Shown piece by piece: positions 1 to 6,046 of a stretch of DNA of 6,046 nt. The notes below the pieces were generated by a model. That model ran no database searches. It was not told the origin of the DNA and saw nothing but the letters and a program-made list of their open reading frames with translations. The position numbers and the translations under genes were made by a program. Position 1 is the first letter of the stretch, and every line of letters starts with the position of its first letter. Source of the stretch: an uncultured Lentisphaeria bacterium (GTDB taxonomy: Bacteria; Verrucomicrobiota; Lentisphaeria; Victivallales; Victivallaceae); assembly GCA_903821255.1 (NCBI GenBank), contig CAIJKT010000401.1, positions 1 to 6,046 on the forward strand. Reading direction: 5' to 3'.

Positions 1-569
1 CGCTTTACTCTTCAGGGATCGAAGTTGACGCATTGCCCAATACCAGTGTGGAAGCATATCTGATAAAACCGTATTACAACCGCCATTGGGATGGCGAACA
101 CGCTTTCTACTACAATCCACCGGATAAGGTTACTGATTTGCCGGCGTTAACCATTTGCGGCAAAGTGGCTCATTTCAGTCATCGCATTTTTTCCGGCTAT
201 CACTTGCAGGCGCCGGTTGAACTAAGGCGGCTGTTCGCCAGTGTGCTGGAAGAATTTCTGCCGGAACCGCTGATTAAAACCGGTAATCTGCCGTCATTTG
301 CCCGGGTGTTTGTAACCGAACAGCCCGGACGCAGGATAGTTCATATTCTTTCGTATGTGCCGGAATTGCGCGGCGAAAAAACAGAAATGATCGAAGAGCC
401 AATACCTGTCATAAACGCGAAAATAGCTTTGCGAACCGATGGAGAAGGCTTAGAGCATATTTACATGGTCCCGGAAGGAAAAGAAATGCCGGCTGAAACT
501 CATAATGGTTACACTCATGTAACTATTCCGATAATCAATGGCTACGCCATGATTATCTTTCAAAAATAA
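1..569 (+). CDS. C-terminal part of a GH42-like glycoside hydrolase paralogue (5' end outside the window)
   Basis: The reading frame is open from the first complete codon at base 3 to the TAA at 567-569, giving 188 residues with no stop upstream, so the gene enters from the left. It aligns end to end with residues 468-653 of the protein encoded at 597-2558. Well over half of the aligned residues are identical by eye, with shared blocks such as VTDLP, GKVAH, LPEPL, QPGRR and YVPELRG. The match continues upstream of a TTG at 33 (LYSSGIEV here against LYKRGIEV there), so that TTG is an internal codon and not a start. The hydrolase domain itself is not in the window, so catalytic function is inferred only from the paralogue. 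The gene ends 27 bases before the next start and is probably in the same transcript. Third codon positions differ often between the two copies, so the duplication is not recent. Confidence 0.88.
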   Translation, partial: LYSSGIEVDALPNTSVEAYLIKPYYNRHWDGEHAFYYNPPDKVTDLPALTICGKVAHFSHRIFSGYHLQAPVELRRLFASVLEEFLPEPLIKTGNLPSFARVFVTEQPGRRIVHILSYVPELRGEKTEMIEEPIPVINAKIALRTDGEGLEHIYMVPEGKEMPAETHNGYTHVTIPIINGYAMIIFQK

Positions 570-582
570 ATACATAAATTTC

Positions 583-587
583 AGGAA
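583..587 (+). promoter_or_regulatory. Shine-Dalgarno site of the complete GH42-like gene
   Basis: AGGAA lies 9 bases before ATG 597, within the 27-base gap after the preceding stop. It supports this start and translation of both paralogues from one message. Confidence 0.6.
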
Positions 588-596
588 CTTATAGAA

Positions 597-2558
597 ATGC
601 ACAAACCGAAATACGCATTGTTTTTCGATAATCACACAATGGCGGCGTGTCCGGATGCGGGATCGGATTTTAACGCCGATGAATTCAGTAAACGCGTAAA
701 GGATTGCGGAGCCGATTTTGTCGGTTTTGCCGCCAAATGCAATCAGGGATTCTGTTATTATGATACTCAGATCGGAATAAAACACCCTTCGCTGAAACGC
801 GATATGTTCGGGGAAATGGTCGCGGCGTGCCAATCGCGAAACATCGCGGTGACCGCCTACTTGAATTGCGGCTTGAGCAACGAAGACGCGATACGGCATC
901 CGGACTGGAATACCGTCAGCCCGAATGGTGCAACTCTGCATCCGGACATCTATGAACTGGGCTGGGTTTCGCCGTATATCCGGACGATGTGCGTTAATTC
1001 GCCGTATCGCGATTATCTCATTTCGCTGATTCTTGAAGTGGCGGATAAATATCCGGTCGCCGGATTTCTACTGGACAGTTTCAACGGTTTTCCATGCATC
1101 TGTCCGGCCTGCATTCGCGGGATGAAAGAGCGCGGCGTCAACTGGCGGGATGCCGGCGAGATTCAAAAATTTGCGCGCGCTTCAGTACTTCGACTGGCTG
1201 AGGACATTAAAGCCGCAGTGGATAGAATCTCGAAAGAATATCTGCTCTATTTTTTAGGGATCAGCTATGAGGACAACGTCCGAATCGGGTCCTATCTGGA
1301 ATGCGAATGTCTGCCGACTTATCCGTGCTGGGGTTATGACTATCTGCCGATCATGTCGCATCACCTCCGCACTTTAACCGGCGATGACCGTCCGATTTTG
1401 AATATGACCGGACGATTCTATGAGTGGGGCGATTTCGGCAGCATCCGTCCGCAGGCGGCCATTGAGTATGATCTCTTTTACGGCATCGCCAACGGCATGC
1501 GTCCCAATATCGGGGGACATATCCATCCGCGCGGCAGTACGCAGCATGCCATTTTTGACCGGATTCAGGCCATTTATTCAAAAATACAGTCTAACGAAGA
1601 ATGGTATTCAGAAGCTGTGAATCTTGTCGATATCGCGGTGCTTTCGCCTGGAGACGTAAACAAGACTCCGCCGTTGATCGGCATTACCCGGATGCTGTCC
1701 GAACTTAAAATGCAGTTTAACATCATTAATGCCGCTGCCGATTTCAGCCAATACAGGGTGCTGATTCTGCCGGATGAAGTTTTGCTGACGCTGGAAACTG
1801 CCGCAAAAATAAAAAGTTTTATTGCTGCCGGAAACGCTGTAATTTCAACCGGATATTCAGGCCTTGATTTGGAGAAAAAAGACTTTGCCCTGGGAAAAGA
1901 ATGGGGAGTGAAATACCTTGGCGAATGTCCTTTTGATCCGGCTTTCTTCCAGCCCATGCCGCAACTGAACAATAATCTGCCGGAAATCCCGCTGGCGTTA
2001 TATAAACGGGGAATTGAGGTTTCAGCGGACAGCAGCACGGAAGTTGCCGCGGTTCTGGTAAAACCGTATTTCAATCGTGAATGGGACGGCGTTTATTCCA
2101 ATTTTTATCTGCCGCCCGATCAGGTTACGGATCTGCCGCTGGTTACTTTCAACGGCAAAGTCGCCCATGTCTCCAGTCCGATTTTCAGTTCTTATTATGA
2201 ACTGGCCTCGGTTGAACTCAGGACACTTTTCGCGAATGTCCTCTCAAGGCTGTTACCTGAACCGCTGCTAAAGGTTTCCGGCCTGCCGTCATTCGGCAAA
2301 GCCACAGTGACCACTCAGCCCGGACGGCGTATGGTGCATTTGATCAACTACGTCCCGGAGTTGCGCGGCAAATCGGAAATCATCGAGGAGCCGCTGCGCG
2401 CCACTGACGTAAAAATCGCGCTCCGTCACGACGGGCAAATTCCATTGCAGGCCTGTCTTGCACCGGAGCGTAAAAAACTTCCGCTGAAGATCAATGCCAA
2501 TTACGCGGAAGTCACCATTCCCGACATGTGCGGTTATCAACTGGTGGTGTTCGAATAA
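597..2558 (+). CDS. Putative cytoplasmic glycoside hydrolase, GH42/GHL6-like TIM barrel with beta-galactosidase trimerisation-like domain
   Basis: This 653-aa protein has no signal peptide or membrane segment, so it probably acts in the cytoplasm on imported sugars. Residues 1-335 or so read as a TIM-barrel-like hydrolase region. It contains a strand ending VAGFLLDSFNG (154-164) followed by a C-x-C-x-x-C cluster at C167, C169 and C172, the arrangement of the structural zinc site in GH42 beta-galactosidases. At the place where GH42 has its Asn-Glu acid/base, this protein has D160. Residues about 342-465 (IAVLSPGD, YRVLILPDEVLLT, IAAGNAVISTGYSG) resemble the GH42 trimerisation domain, an amidotransferase-like fold. 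Residues 467-653 form a C-terminal region shared with the upstream gene, including VHLINYVPELRG. Start: ATG 597 is preceded by AGGAA at 583-587. The hydrolase call is moderately sure. The substrate (galactoside, fucoside or other) is unknown, and a related 'hypothetical glycosyl hydrolase' family is equally possible. Confidence 0.72.
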   Translation: MHKPKYALFFDNHTMAACPDAGSDFNADEFSKRVKDCGADFVGFAAKCNQGFCYYDTQIGIKHPSLKRDMFGEMVAACQSRNIAVTAYLNCGLSNEDAIRHPDWNTVSPNGATLHPDIYELGWVSPYIRTMCVNSPYRDYLISLILEVADKYPVAGFLLDSFNGFPCICPACIRGMKERGVNWRDAGEIQKFARASVLRLAEDIKAAVDRISKEYLLYFLGISYEDNVRIGSYLECECLPTYPCWGYDYLPIMSHHLRTLTGDDRPILNMTGRFYEWGDFGSIRPQAAIEYDLFYGIANGMRPNIGGHIHPRGSTQHAIFDRIQAIYSKIQSNEEWYSEAVNLVDIAVLSPGDVNKTPPLIGITRMLSELKMQFNIINAAADFSQYRVLILPDEVLLTLETAAKIKSFIAAGNAVISTGYSGLDLEKKDFALGKEWGVKYLGECPFDPAFFQPMPQLNNNLPEIPLALYKRGIEVSADSSTEVAAVLVKPYFNREWDGVYSNFYLPPDQVTDLPLVTFNGKVAHVSSPIFSSYYELASVELRTLFANVLSRLLPEPLLKVSGLPSFGKATVTTQPGRRMVHLINYVPELRGKSEIIEEPLRATDVKIALRHDGQIPLQACLAPERKKLPLKINANYAEVTIPDMCGYQLVVFE

Positions 2559-2561
2559 TCT

Positions 2562-2611
2562 ACCCCGATGTGCGCATCCGGGTATTGCCTGATCCATCGG
2601 CTTTTCCTTTT
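2562..2611 (+). terminator. Possible weak transcription terminator after the hydrolase genes
   Basis: ACCCCGATG (2562-2570) can pair with CATCCGGGT (2575-2583) around a TGCG loop with one C-C mismatch. Alternatively CCGATG (2565-2570) pairs with CATCGG (2595-2600), directly followed by CTTTTCCTTTTC. The second form puts a broken T-tract in the right place but has a 24-base loop. The position just after a stop codon, and the new promoter downstream, fit a terminator. Neither stem is textbook. Confidence 0.33.
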
Positions 2612-2694
2612 CGAGAACACTGCTCCTTGAATTTTGTCAATTTGAACGCTGGATGCTTGATTCCTGCGCCACTGACTATTTTGCAAATAAGGTA

Positions 2695-2723
2695 TTGACT
2701 TTTTGCGGAAGGCGGGTTATAAT
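2695..2723 (+). promoter_or_regulatory. Near-consensus sigma-70 promoter for the aminotransferase unit
   Basis: A -35 box TTGACT (2695-2700, five of six consensus bases) and a -10 box TATAAT (2718-2723, all six) are separated by exactly 17 bases. Transcription would start near 2730, leaving a leader of about 140 bases before ATG 2872. With boxes this close to consensus the promoter should be strong unless repressed. This fits the inverted repeats that lie just downstream of the expected start. Confidence 0.85.
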
Positions 2724-2731
2724 ATTATATA

Positions 2732-2755
2732 TTTAATCGAGTTGGCAAGATTAAA
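2732..2755 (+). promoter_or_regulatory. Candidate operator: inverted repeat TTTAATC-N10-GATTAAA
   Basis: TTTAATC (2732-2738) and GATTAAA (2749-2755) form perfect 7-base inverted arms with 10 bases between them, starting about 9 bases past the -10 box. This is where a repressor would block initiation or early elongation. The TTTAATCG form occurs again at 2813-2820. The repeats are made mostly of A and T in an AT-rich stretch, so chance is a serious alternative. Confidence 0.35.
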
Positions 2756-2795
2756 ATTAACAAATAATATGCTATATTATTGTAATTATTGCCAA
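2742..2795 (+). repeat. Nested inverted repeats in the AT-rich leader (possible operator or RNA hairpin)
   Basis: The outer arms are TTGGCAA (2742-2748) and TTGCCAA (2789-2795), the only GC-containing arms in this stretch. Inside them, AATAATAT (2763-2770) and ATATTATT (2774-2781) form a perfect 8-base palindrome around GCT. In RNA the inner pair would make a short A-U hairpin within a larger loop closed by the outer pair. As DNA, either pair could be a protein-binding site. The arms are seen directly; a function is inference. Confidence 0.4.
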
Positions 2796-2807
2796 TTTAA
2801 TTAAATT
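2794..2807. repeat. 14-base perfect palindrome AATTTAATTAAATT
   Basis: The palindrome is uninterrupted and lies about 65 bases upstream of the aminotransferase start. It overlaps the right arm of the TTGGCAA/TTGCCAA repeat. It contains only A and T, so it may be a by-product of base composition. Confidence 0.3.
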
Positions 2808-2860
2808 ATTATTTTAATCGGATTTTCCAGGTCATTATTAAAAGCATTAAAAACTCGTAA

Positions 2861-2870
2861 AGAGGCAGGA
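2861..2870 (+). promoter_or_regulatory. Shine-Dalgarno site of the aminotransferase gene
   Basis: AGAGGCAGGA precedes ATG 2872. The AGAGG part ends 6 bases before the start, a good spacing. It supports this start, as does the family-typical N-terminus beginning at this Met. Confidence 0.6.
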
Positions 2871-2871
2871 A

Positions 2872-4176
2872 ATGAGTAAACTGGCATTGCTGGACGGTTC
2901 AAAGACCGTGAATTCGGAATCAGGCGATATGTTCAAATGGCCGATCGTCAATCAGGCGATGGAGAACGGCGTTCTGCAGGTGCTGCGCGACGGCAACATG
3001 TCCGGCACGGACATTACCAGGAAATTCGAGCAGGCTTATGCTGAATGGACGGGCGTCAAATACGCGCTGGCGCACAGTTCCGGCACCGCCGCTCTGCAAT
3101 GCGCCATGTATGGTCTCGGCATCGGCGCCGGCGATGAGATCATCTGTCCGTCCATCACTTACTGGGCGTCATGCACCCAGGCGCTGACACTTGGCGCATC
3201 GGTGGTATTTGCCGATATCCACCCTGATACGCTTTGCATTGACCCCGATGACATCGAACGACATATTACGCCGCGCACCAAAGTCATCGTGGTGGTCCAT
3301 TATCTGTCCTATCCCGCTGACATGGACCGAATCATGGCTATAGCACGGCAGCACAATCTGAAGGTCATTGAGGACGTGTCCCATGCCCACGGCGCACTTT
3401 ACAAAGGCAAAATGGTCGGAACTTTCGGTGATGCCGCCGGATATTCCCTGATGAGCGGCAAATCGTTCGCCATCGGCGAAGGCGGCATGTTGACCACCAA
3501 CAGCCGTGAAGTCTACGAGCGCGCAATCATCTTCGCTCATTATGAGCGGCACGGCGAAGTCACTGACGAAAAACTTAAAACCGGAGCCGGCGTTCCCTGG
3601 GGCGGCTACAAATACCGCATGCATCAGTTATCATCGGTCGTCGGGCTGGAGCAATTGAAAAAGTATCCGGCGGAGAGCGCTGAAATTACTAAAGCCATGA
3701 ATTATTTCTGGGATCTGCTGGAAGGCGTCCCCGGGCTTGACGCCCACCGCCCGGCCAAAGATTCCGGCTCCACGAAGGGCGGCTGGTATGCCAGTCATGG
3801 TCTTTATAAGAAAGAAGAATTAGGCGGACTTTCATTGAAACGCTTCTGCGAGGCTGTTCAAGCAGAGGGCGTTCCGTTTTGCACTCCCGGCTGCAATGCC
3901 GCGCTGCACAAGCATCCGCTGTTCTCCAATGTAGACGTTTACGGCAGCGGAACCCCGACCAACCGGGCCGGATATTCCGGAGATTTGCCGGTTGCCGAAA
4001 GCATCCAGGCCAGAGCGTTCAACATCCCGTGGTTCAAGCATTACCGCCCGGAAATCATTGCGGAATACGCCGCCGCCTACCGGAAAGTAGCGGAAAATTA
4101 CCGGGATCTGCTGCCGGGCGACACCCAGCCGGACGATTTGAAAGGCAAATGGGCGCTGACCGCCCGCAAAAACTGA
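2872..4176 (+). CDS. DegT/DnrJ/EryC1/StrS family PLP-dependent aminotransferase
   Basis: The 434-aa product should be a soluble, pyridoxal-phosphate-dependent sugar or cyclitol aminotransferase that moves an amino group, usually from glutamate or glutamine, to a keto group. Visible family marks, in order: N-terminal SKLALLDGSKTV; the phosphate-binding HSSGTAAL (68-75); GIGAGDEIICPSITYWAS (83-100); VIEDVSHAHGA (165-175) with D168 for the pyridine nitrogen; and YSLMSGKSFAIGEGG (191-205) with K197 as the PLP-binding lysine. YRMHQLSSVVGLEQLKK (248-264) matches the subunit-contact segment. The protein is somewhat longer than many family members (roughly 370-400 aa) because of a polar tail after about residue 413. 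The N-terminus resembles that of inosose aminotransferases (StsC/BtrS type), a hint only, since DegT substrates cannot be assigned by eye. It is the first gene behind the 2695-2723 promoter, and the amidohydrolase gene follows after 20 bases. Confidence 0.93.
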   Translation: MSKLALLDGSKTVNSESGDMFKWPIVNQAMENGVLQVLRDGNMSGTDITRKFEQAYAEWTGVKYALAHSSGTAALQCAMYGLGIGAGDEIICPSITYWASCTQALTLGASVVFADIHPDTLCIDPDDIERHITPRTKVIVVVHYLSYPADMDRIMAIARQHNLKVIEDVSHAHGALYKGKMVGTFGDAAGYSLMSGKSFAIGEGGMLTTNSREVYERAIIFAHYERHGEVTDEKLKTGAGVPWGGYKYRMHQLSSVVGLEQLKKYPAESAEITKAMNYFWDLLEGVPGLDAHRPAKDSGSTKGGWYASHGLYKKEELGGLSLKRFCEAVQAEGVPFCTPGCNAALHKHPLFSNVDVYGSGTPTNRAGYSGDLPVAESIQARAFNIPWFKHYRPEIIAEYAAAYRKVAENYRDLLPGDTQPDDLKGKWALTARKN

Positions 4177-4184
4177 TTACATTT

Positions 4185-4189
4185 GGAGA
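4185..4189 (+). promoter_or_regulatory. Shine-Dalgarno site that fixes the amidohydrolase start
   Basis: GGAGA lies 7 bases before ATG 4197. The reading frame is open further upstream inside the aminotransferase gene, but the ribosome site and the metal-binding DIHAH motif right after this Met place the start here. Confidence 0.7.
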
Positions 4190-4196
4190 AATAGCC

Positions 4197-5075
4197 ATGA
4201 TTATTGACATTCATGCTCATGCTCTCAAAAAGCCGTTCCTGCAAGTTGATGGACGGGCGCCATTCCCGACTCCGGAACAACTGCTCGAATTCTACGACGG
4301 CGCCGGCATTGCCAAAGCCGTCCTGCTGCCGCTGATCGGCCCGGAATTCTATCTGCCGCAGTCCAACGAAGACATTCTGGAAATGGCGGCACGCCATCCG
4401 GACCGCTTCATTCCATTCTGCAACATCCATCCGCGGGCGGTTGACAATACCCCTTCAGCGCCACTGGGCGACGTGATGAAAAAATACAGGGATGCGGGCT
4501 GCAAGGGACTGGGGGAAGTAACCTGCAATATGCCGTTCCGCGATCCATACATCAGAAATATGTTCAAACACGCGGCCAATACCAGTCTGCCGGTGACCAT
4601 TCATATTGCGCCGCAAATTGACGGCACTTACGGTCTGTATGACGATCCCGGACTGCCGCAACTGGCGGAGACGCTGGAACTGTTTCCCGATTTAAAAATC
4701 TTTGGGCATTCCCAGTCGTTCTGGGCTGAGATCGGAACTTTGGACAAGCCGGAAGACCGTGGCGGATACCCCGGTTATCCGGTGAGAGCCGAAGGCGCAG
4801 TCCCAAGGCTGATGCGCCGATTCTCCCGTTTGTACGGCGATATTTCCGCCGGCAGCGGCTGCAATGCCTTGACCCGTGATCCGGCATACGCGGTAAAATT
4901 TCTGAACGAATTCCAGGATCAACTTATGTTCGGTCTGGACATCTGCTCACCGCCGAAGCCCGAACTTCCGGGCTTGATGCTGTTCCTTAATGAACTGAAA
5001 AATTCCGGAAAAATATCCGATATTGTTTTCAACAAAATCATGTCCGGAAACGCAATCAGAATACTGGAGTTGTAA
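4197..5075 (+). CDS. Amidohydrolase-2 family metal-dependent hydrolase or decarboxylase (TIM barrel)
   Basis: The product is 292 aa and soluble. It shows the metal-site pattern of the amidohydrolase-2 (ACMSD-like, COG2159-type) family: H6 and H8 in MIIDIHAHA, E107 in KGLGE, H136 in LPVTIHIAP, H171 in KIFGHSQSF and D248 in LMFGLDIC. It ends with the family-typical GNAIRIL (284-290). All expected ligands are present, so it should be active, with a divalent metal such as zinc or manganese. Family members hydrolyse lactones or amides, or remove carboxyl groups without oxidation; which applies here is not visible. The start is ATG 4197, not the longer open frame reaching back to 3879, because that extension is arginine-, glutamine- and proline-rich and is the out-of-frame reading of the aminotransferase gene. 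It starts 20 bases after the aminotransferase stop, so the two are almost certainly co-transcribed. Confidence 0.9.
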   Translation: MIIDIHAHALKKPFLQVDGRAPFPTPEQLLEFYDGAGIAKAVLLPLIGPEFYLPQSNEDILEMAARHPDRFIPFCNIHPRAVDNTPSAPLGDVMKKYRDAGCKGLGEVTCNMPFRDPYIRNMFKHAANTSLPVTIHIAPQIDGTYGLYDDPGLPQLAETLELFPDLKIFGHSQSFWAEIGTLDKPEDRGGYPGYPVRAEGAVPRLMRRFSRLYGDISAGSGCNALTRDPAYAVKFLNEFQDQLMFGLDICSPPKPELPGLMLFLNELKNSGKISDIVFNKIMSGNAIRILEL

Positions 5076-5132
5076 ATTTATTTTCATAGCCCATATTAAA
5101 AAACAGCCTTTTTAAAACTGGGGAAAAATACA
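5076..5132 (+). other. 57-base gap before the epimerase-like gene, with a Shine-Dalgarno-like GGGGAAA
   Basis: GGGGAAA (5120-5126) lies 6 bases before ATG 5133. The gap also holds an all-A/T 7-bp inverted repeat (TTAAAAA 5096-5102, TTTTTAA 5109-5115), too weak to call a terminator. No convincing promoter is seen, so the downstream gene is most simply read as part of the same operon. Confidence 0.5.
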
Positions 5133-6046
5133 ATGAACATTCTTGTGATTGGTGGAAGCGGCCATGTCAGCGGAGCCGTGGTAAGAGTTGCGCTTTCCAA
5201 AGGGTATCAGGTTTGGACGATTACGCGCGGTTTGCGTCCGTCAGTACCAGGCGTACACTCATTGATTGCCGACCGTCACGACCTGAAGGCGATGCAGGAC
5301 GTTGTTGAACGGCAAAATATGGTATGGGATCTGGTGGTCGACTGTATCTGCTACGAACTGGACGATATGCGCCAGGATATTGAACTCTTCCGTGACCGCG
5401 CCAGGCAGTTTGTCTTTGTTTCCACTGATTTTGTTTATGACCCGGCCTGGCGTCGTTTCCCTCAACCGGAGGAGACGGAACACTATGATGTGTCCGCCGT
5501 GGAAGGTTCCTTGAGCTATGGCGCTAAAAAAAGGCTTTGCGAACTGGAACTTATCAATGGCGATGCAGGCGGAATGGCCTGGACAATCCTGCGTCCGTGC
5601 CACATTTACGGAATGCCTTCACTGCTGGGCTGTCTGCCGCTGCACGGACGCGATCCCGGGCTTATAAAGAAATTACGTGAAGGTGTACCGCTGAAACTGG
5701 TCGGAGGAGGGTCTTTTCTCCAGCAGCCGGTTTATGCGGATGATCTTGCCGCTGCCATCGTCAGCGTTGGCGGCAATAAAGCCGCGTGCGGAAAAATATT
5801 CAACATGGCCGGTCCTGATATTATTGAATCTCGACAATACTACCGGATTATTGCGGATATTTTGAAAGTCAATTTGACCATCGAGGAGATTCCGGCAGCA
5901 TCGTATCTGGCGGAAAAACCTGAAGGGCGGCCATTCATGTGCCACCGCATTTATGACCTCAGCCGCCTTCGTGCCGCAGGCCTGGCGGTTCCGTCAACTT
6001 CCATTGAAGACGGCTTGCGATTGCATGTTGAAGGTTTGCTCAGGCA
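5133..6046 (+). CDS. Atypical NAD(P)-dependent epimerase/dehydratase-like (extended SDR) protein, 3' end outside the window
   Basis: The frame is open from ATG 5133 to the window end, giving 304 complete codons and no stop. The N-terminal Rossmann motif reads ILVIGGSGHVSG (3-14), followed by VWTITRG at the end of the second strand (27-33), where the adenosine part of NAD(P) is usually read. The active-site marks are FVSTDFVY (95-102) and SYGAKK (128-133), giving the Y129-x3-K133 pair. LRPCHIYG (153-160) and QPVYADDLAAAI (198-209) are typical of the extended SDR group. The third glycine of the usual G-x-x-G-x-x-G is S13, with glycine one place later; I recall this from the GGTGxIS branch of NAD-dependent epimerases. 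The substrate is probably a free sugar, nucleotide sugar or cyclitol and cannot be named. The length seen is near complete for the family. It follows the amidohydrolase in the same direction. Confidence 0.88.
   Translation, partial: MNILVIGGSGHVSGAVVRVALSKGYQVWTITRGLRPSVPGVHSLIADRHDLKAMQDVVERQNMVWDLVVDCICYELDDMRQDIELFRDRARQFVFVSTDFVYDPAWRRFPQPEETEHYDVSAVEGSLSYGAKKRLCELELINGDAGGMAWTILRPCHIYGMPSLLGCLPLHGRDPGLIKKLREGVPLKLVGGGSFLQQPVYADDLAAAIVSVGGNKAACGKIFNMAGPDIIESRQYYRIIADILKVNLTIEEIPAASYLAEKPEGRPFMCHRIYDLSRLRAAGLAVPSTSIEDGLRLHVEGLLR

Larger units (their letters stand above)
2559..2871 (+). other. Intergenic region between the hydrolase unit and the aminotransferase unit
   Basis: No credible gene is seen in these 313 bases. 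The first 130 or so are of ordinary composition and contain a hairpin just after the hydrolase stop. I see no homology to flanking genes there, so it may be decayed or simply spacer. From about 2690 the sequence becomes strikingly AT-rich and holds a strong promoter, several inverted repeats and finally the Shine-Dalgarno site of the aminotransferase gene. Confidence 0.85.

Noticed and set aside
33..569. A free-standing 178-aa protein starting at TTG 33
   Set aside because: The frame stays open to the window edge and homology to the paralogue continues upstream of the TTG, so this is the end of a longer gene.
450..941. Antisense open frame of 163 codons spanning the junction of the two hydrolase genes
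   Set aside because: It lies opposite two well-supported coding regions and shows no recognisable domain.
1574..2074. Antisense open frame of 166 codons inside the GH42-like gene
   Set aside because: It runs opposite the trimerisation-like domain, resembles no family I know, and is explained by the codon pattern of the real gene.
3169..3624. Antisense open frame of 151 codons inside the aminotransferase gene
   Set aside because: The sense strand carries all DegT motifs here, so the antisense frame is a shadow.
3879..4196. N-terminal extension of the amidohydrolase overlapping the aminotransferase gene
   Set aside because: The extension is low-complexity Arg/Gln/Pro-rich shadow sequence. 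ATG 4197 has a good Shine-Dalgarno site and is followed directly by the metal-binding DIHAH motif.
5070..5097. Possible promoter TTGTAA-N16-CATATT before the epimerase-like gene
   Set aside because: Only four of six bases match in each box and the sequence is AT-rich. It is not distinguishable from chance.
5096..5115. Hairpin TTAAAAA/TTTTTAA as a terminator between the amidohydrolase and epimerase-like genes
   Set aside because: The stem has only A-T pairs and no T-tract after it, so it would be too unstable to end transcription.

Overview
The window looks like a bacterial carbohydrate-utilisation or accessory metabolic locus. All genes are on the + strand, are tightly packed, and have recognisable Shine-Dalgarno sites. 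Coding DNA is of medium GC, and one AT-rich intergenic stretch carries a near-consensus sigma-70-type promoter. The gene families (a cytoplasmic GH42-like hydrolase in tandem paralogues, a DegT/DnrJ/EryC1/StrS aminotransferase, an amidohydrolase-2 TIM barrel and an atypical NAD-dependent epimerase/dehydratase) are a mix I associate with polysaccharide-degrading PVC-type bacteria (Lentisphaerota, Kiritimatiellota, Planctomycetota). That assignment is inference and is weak without a marker gene.

Layout: bases 1-569 hold the 3' end of a gene whose product is the C-terminal part of a protein very like the next one. Bases 597-2558 encode that second, complete paralogue: a 653-aa protein with an N-terminal TIM-barrel-like hydrolase region, a beta-galactosidase trimerisation-like middle region and a C-terminal domain shared with the first gene. 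The two are separated by 27 bases and are probably co-transcribed. Bases 2559-2871 are non-coding: a weak terminator-like hairpin, then a TTGACT-17 nt-TATAAT promoter, then about 140 bases of very AT-rich leader with several inverted repeats. A second unit follows: aminotransferase (2872-4176), amidohydrolase (4197-5075) and an NAD(P)-binding epimerase/dehydratase-like protein (5133 to the window end, 3' incomplete).

Working together (inference): the hydrolases would cleave an imported oligosaccharide or glycoside in the cytoplasm. The second unit carries the enzyme types needed to oxidise or epimerise, transaminate, and hydrolyse or decarboxylate a sugar- or cyclitol-like compound. The substrate cannot be read from sequence alone. 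No tRNA, rRNA, insertion sequence, CRISPR array, attachment site or origin was seen.
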